Origin: an uncultured Mucispirillum sp.
GTDB lineage: Bacteria > Chrysiogenota > Deferribacteres > Deferribacterales > Mucispirillaceae
Length of the DNA: 13,841 nucleotides
Direction of reading: 5' to 3'
NCBI GenBank assembly: GCA_910586745.1
Contig: CAJUJZ010000052.1
Coordinates: 1 to 13,841 of the forward strand
The notes below the pieces were generated by a model that was given only the letters and a program-made list of their open reading frames with translations, made no database searches and had not been told where the DNA came from. The position numbers and the translations under genes are program-made. Below are positions 13,625-13,841 of this stretch, in pieces. Position 1 is the first letter of the stretch. Each line of letters begins with the position of its first letter.

Positions 13625-13841
13625 ATGCAGGATAATAATGTAGATATATATAATGTTGAATTAGAGCCTAAATTAAATTTTTTACTAGCCCTGCTTTGGT
13701 AAATGCAATTTTTTAACTTTATGTAGTAAGTTTGGTGGTTATAGTCTGTATATTCCAAAATATGATACAATATCCGCTAAATTCGTAATAAAAATATAAT
13801 TGAAGAATTTAAAAATGGTGTAAGTTTATCCCAGCTTCGCA
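13625..13841 (+). pseudogene. Mor-type transcription activator remnant with two frame changes, cut by window end
   Basis: Three in-order pieces read as one Mor-family (phage Mu middle-operon activator-like) protein. ATG at 13625 opens MQDNNVDIYNVELEPKLNF in one frame, which stops after LLALLW. A +1 frame from about 13695 gives FGKCNFLTLCSKFGGYSLYI, then PKYDTI, matching the family's L-Lc..fGG..lYIPk block. After about 13780 the first frame resumes with RNKNIIEEFKNGVSLSQLR, matching the R..I..eF.G.....L helix-turn-helix block, and runs off the window. No single frame is open through all three. Either the gene is decayed by one insertion and one deletion, or the sequence has errors. The - strand ORF on top of it is probably a shadow. 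The C-terminal end is outside the window. Confidence 0.5.

Noticed and set aside
13486..13770. 94-residue - strand ORF with a hydrophobic C-terminal half
   Set aside because: It has only a TTG start, no convincing Shine-Dalgarno and no internal Met, and it overlaps the Mor-like pieces on the + strand. Its low-complexity Tyr/Ile/Leu composition is expected from AT-rich DNA. A real small membrane protein in its downstream half is not fully excluded.
1..13841. CRISPR arrays, rRNA genes, insertion sequences with terminal repeats
   Set aside because: No regularly spaced repeats, rRNA-like stretches or transposase genes with flanking inverted repeats were seen.

Overview
The window is strongly AT-rich, with tightly packed and often overlapping genes, AAGG/GGAGG-type ribosome binding sites and ordinary bacterial housekeeping families. 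A lipoprotein with a classical lipobox, a membrane-anchored TlpA-like protein and a secreted Sel1-repeat protein suggest a diderm (Gram-negative) bacterium. The protein flavour (valS, nnr, trpB) would fit a low-GC gut member of the Deferribacterota such as Mucispirillum. That assignment is a guess from memory; nothing in the window proves it.

Layout. (1) 1-1465, + strand: the 3' part of a TPR-like alpha-helical protein, translationally coupled to a small membrane protein with a PH-like soluble domain. (2) 1579-8921, - strand: one long operon read right to left from a good promoter at 8949-8977: Trm112-like zinc protein, nnr (NAD(P)HX repair), tsaE (tRNA t6A), an unknown acidic 83-residue protein, valS, a thioredoxin-fold membrane protein with no cysteine, trxB and rsmI. 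Gaps run from 42 bp down to overlaps of 1-11 bp. (3) 9022-9094, - strand: tRNA-Gly(CCC). (4) 9192-11766, + strand: the most interesting part. A strong promoter is followed at once by a 35-codon ORF rich in aromatic codons and ending FWRSSVK, then by a full-length but catalytically eroded TrpC-TrpF-like protein, then by an intact trpB. No trpA, trpD or trpE is present. (5) 11843-12225: an unrecognised 114-residue protein and a strong terminator. (6) 12237-13484: a lipoprotein whose frame continues past an amber codon into an Asp/Asn/Thr-rich tail, a 38-residue hydrophobic peptide on the - strand with a perfect Shine-Dalgarno, and a secreted Sel1-repeat protein. (7) 13625-13841: a frame-broken remnant of a Mor-type (phage Mu-like) transcription activator running off the window.

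The - strand operon groups tRNA/ribosome maturation and translation (tsaE, valS, rsmI, Trm112-like) with metabolite repair (nnr) and redox (trxB). The + strand trp cluster looks like a reduced system. TrpB could make tryptophan from serine plus indole. The companion protein keeps the shape of IGP synthase/PRA isomerase but has lost most catalytic residues, so it may be regulatory or structural. The leader ORF suggests control by aromatic amino acid supply. Several start codons are moved here to an internal ATG, because an in-frame ATG 12-15 bases upstream overlaps the Shine-Dalgarno itself.
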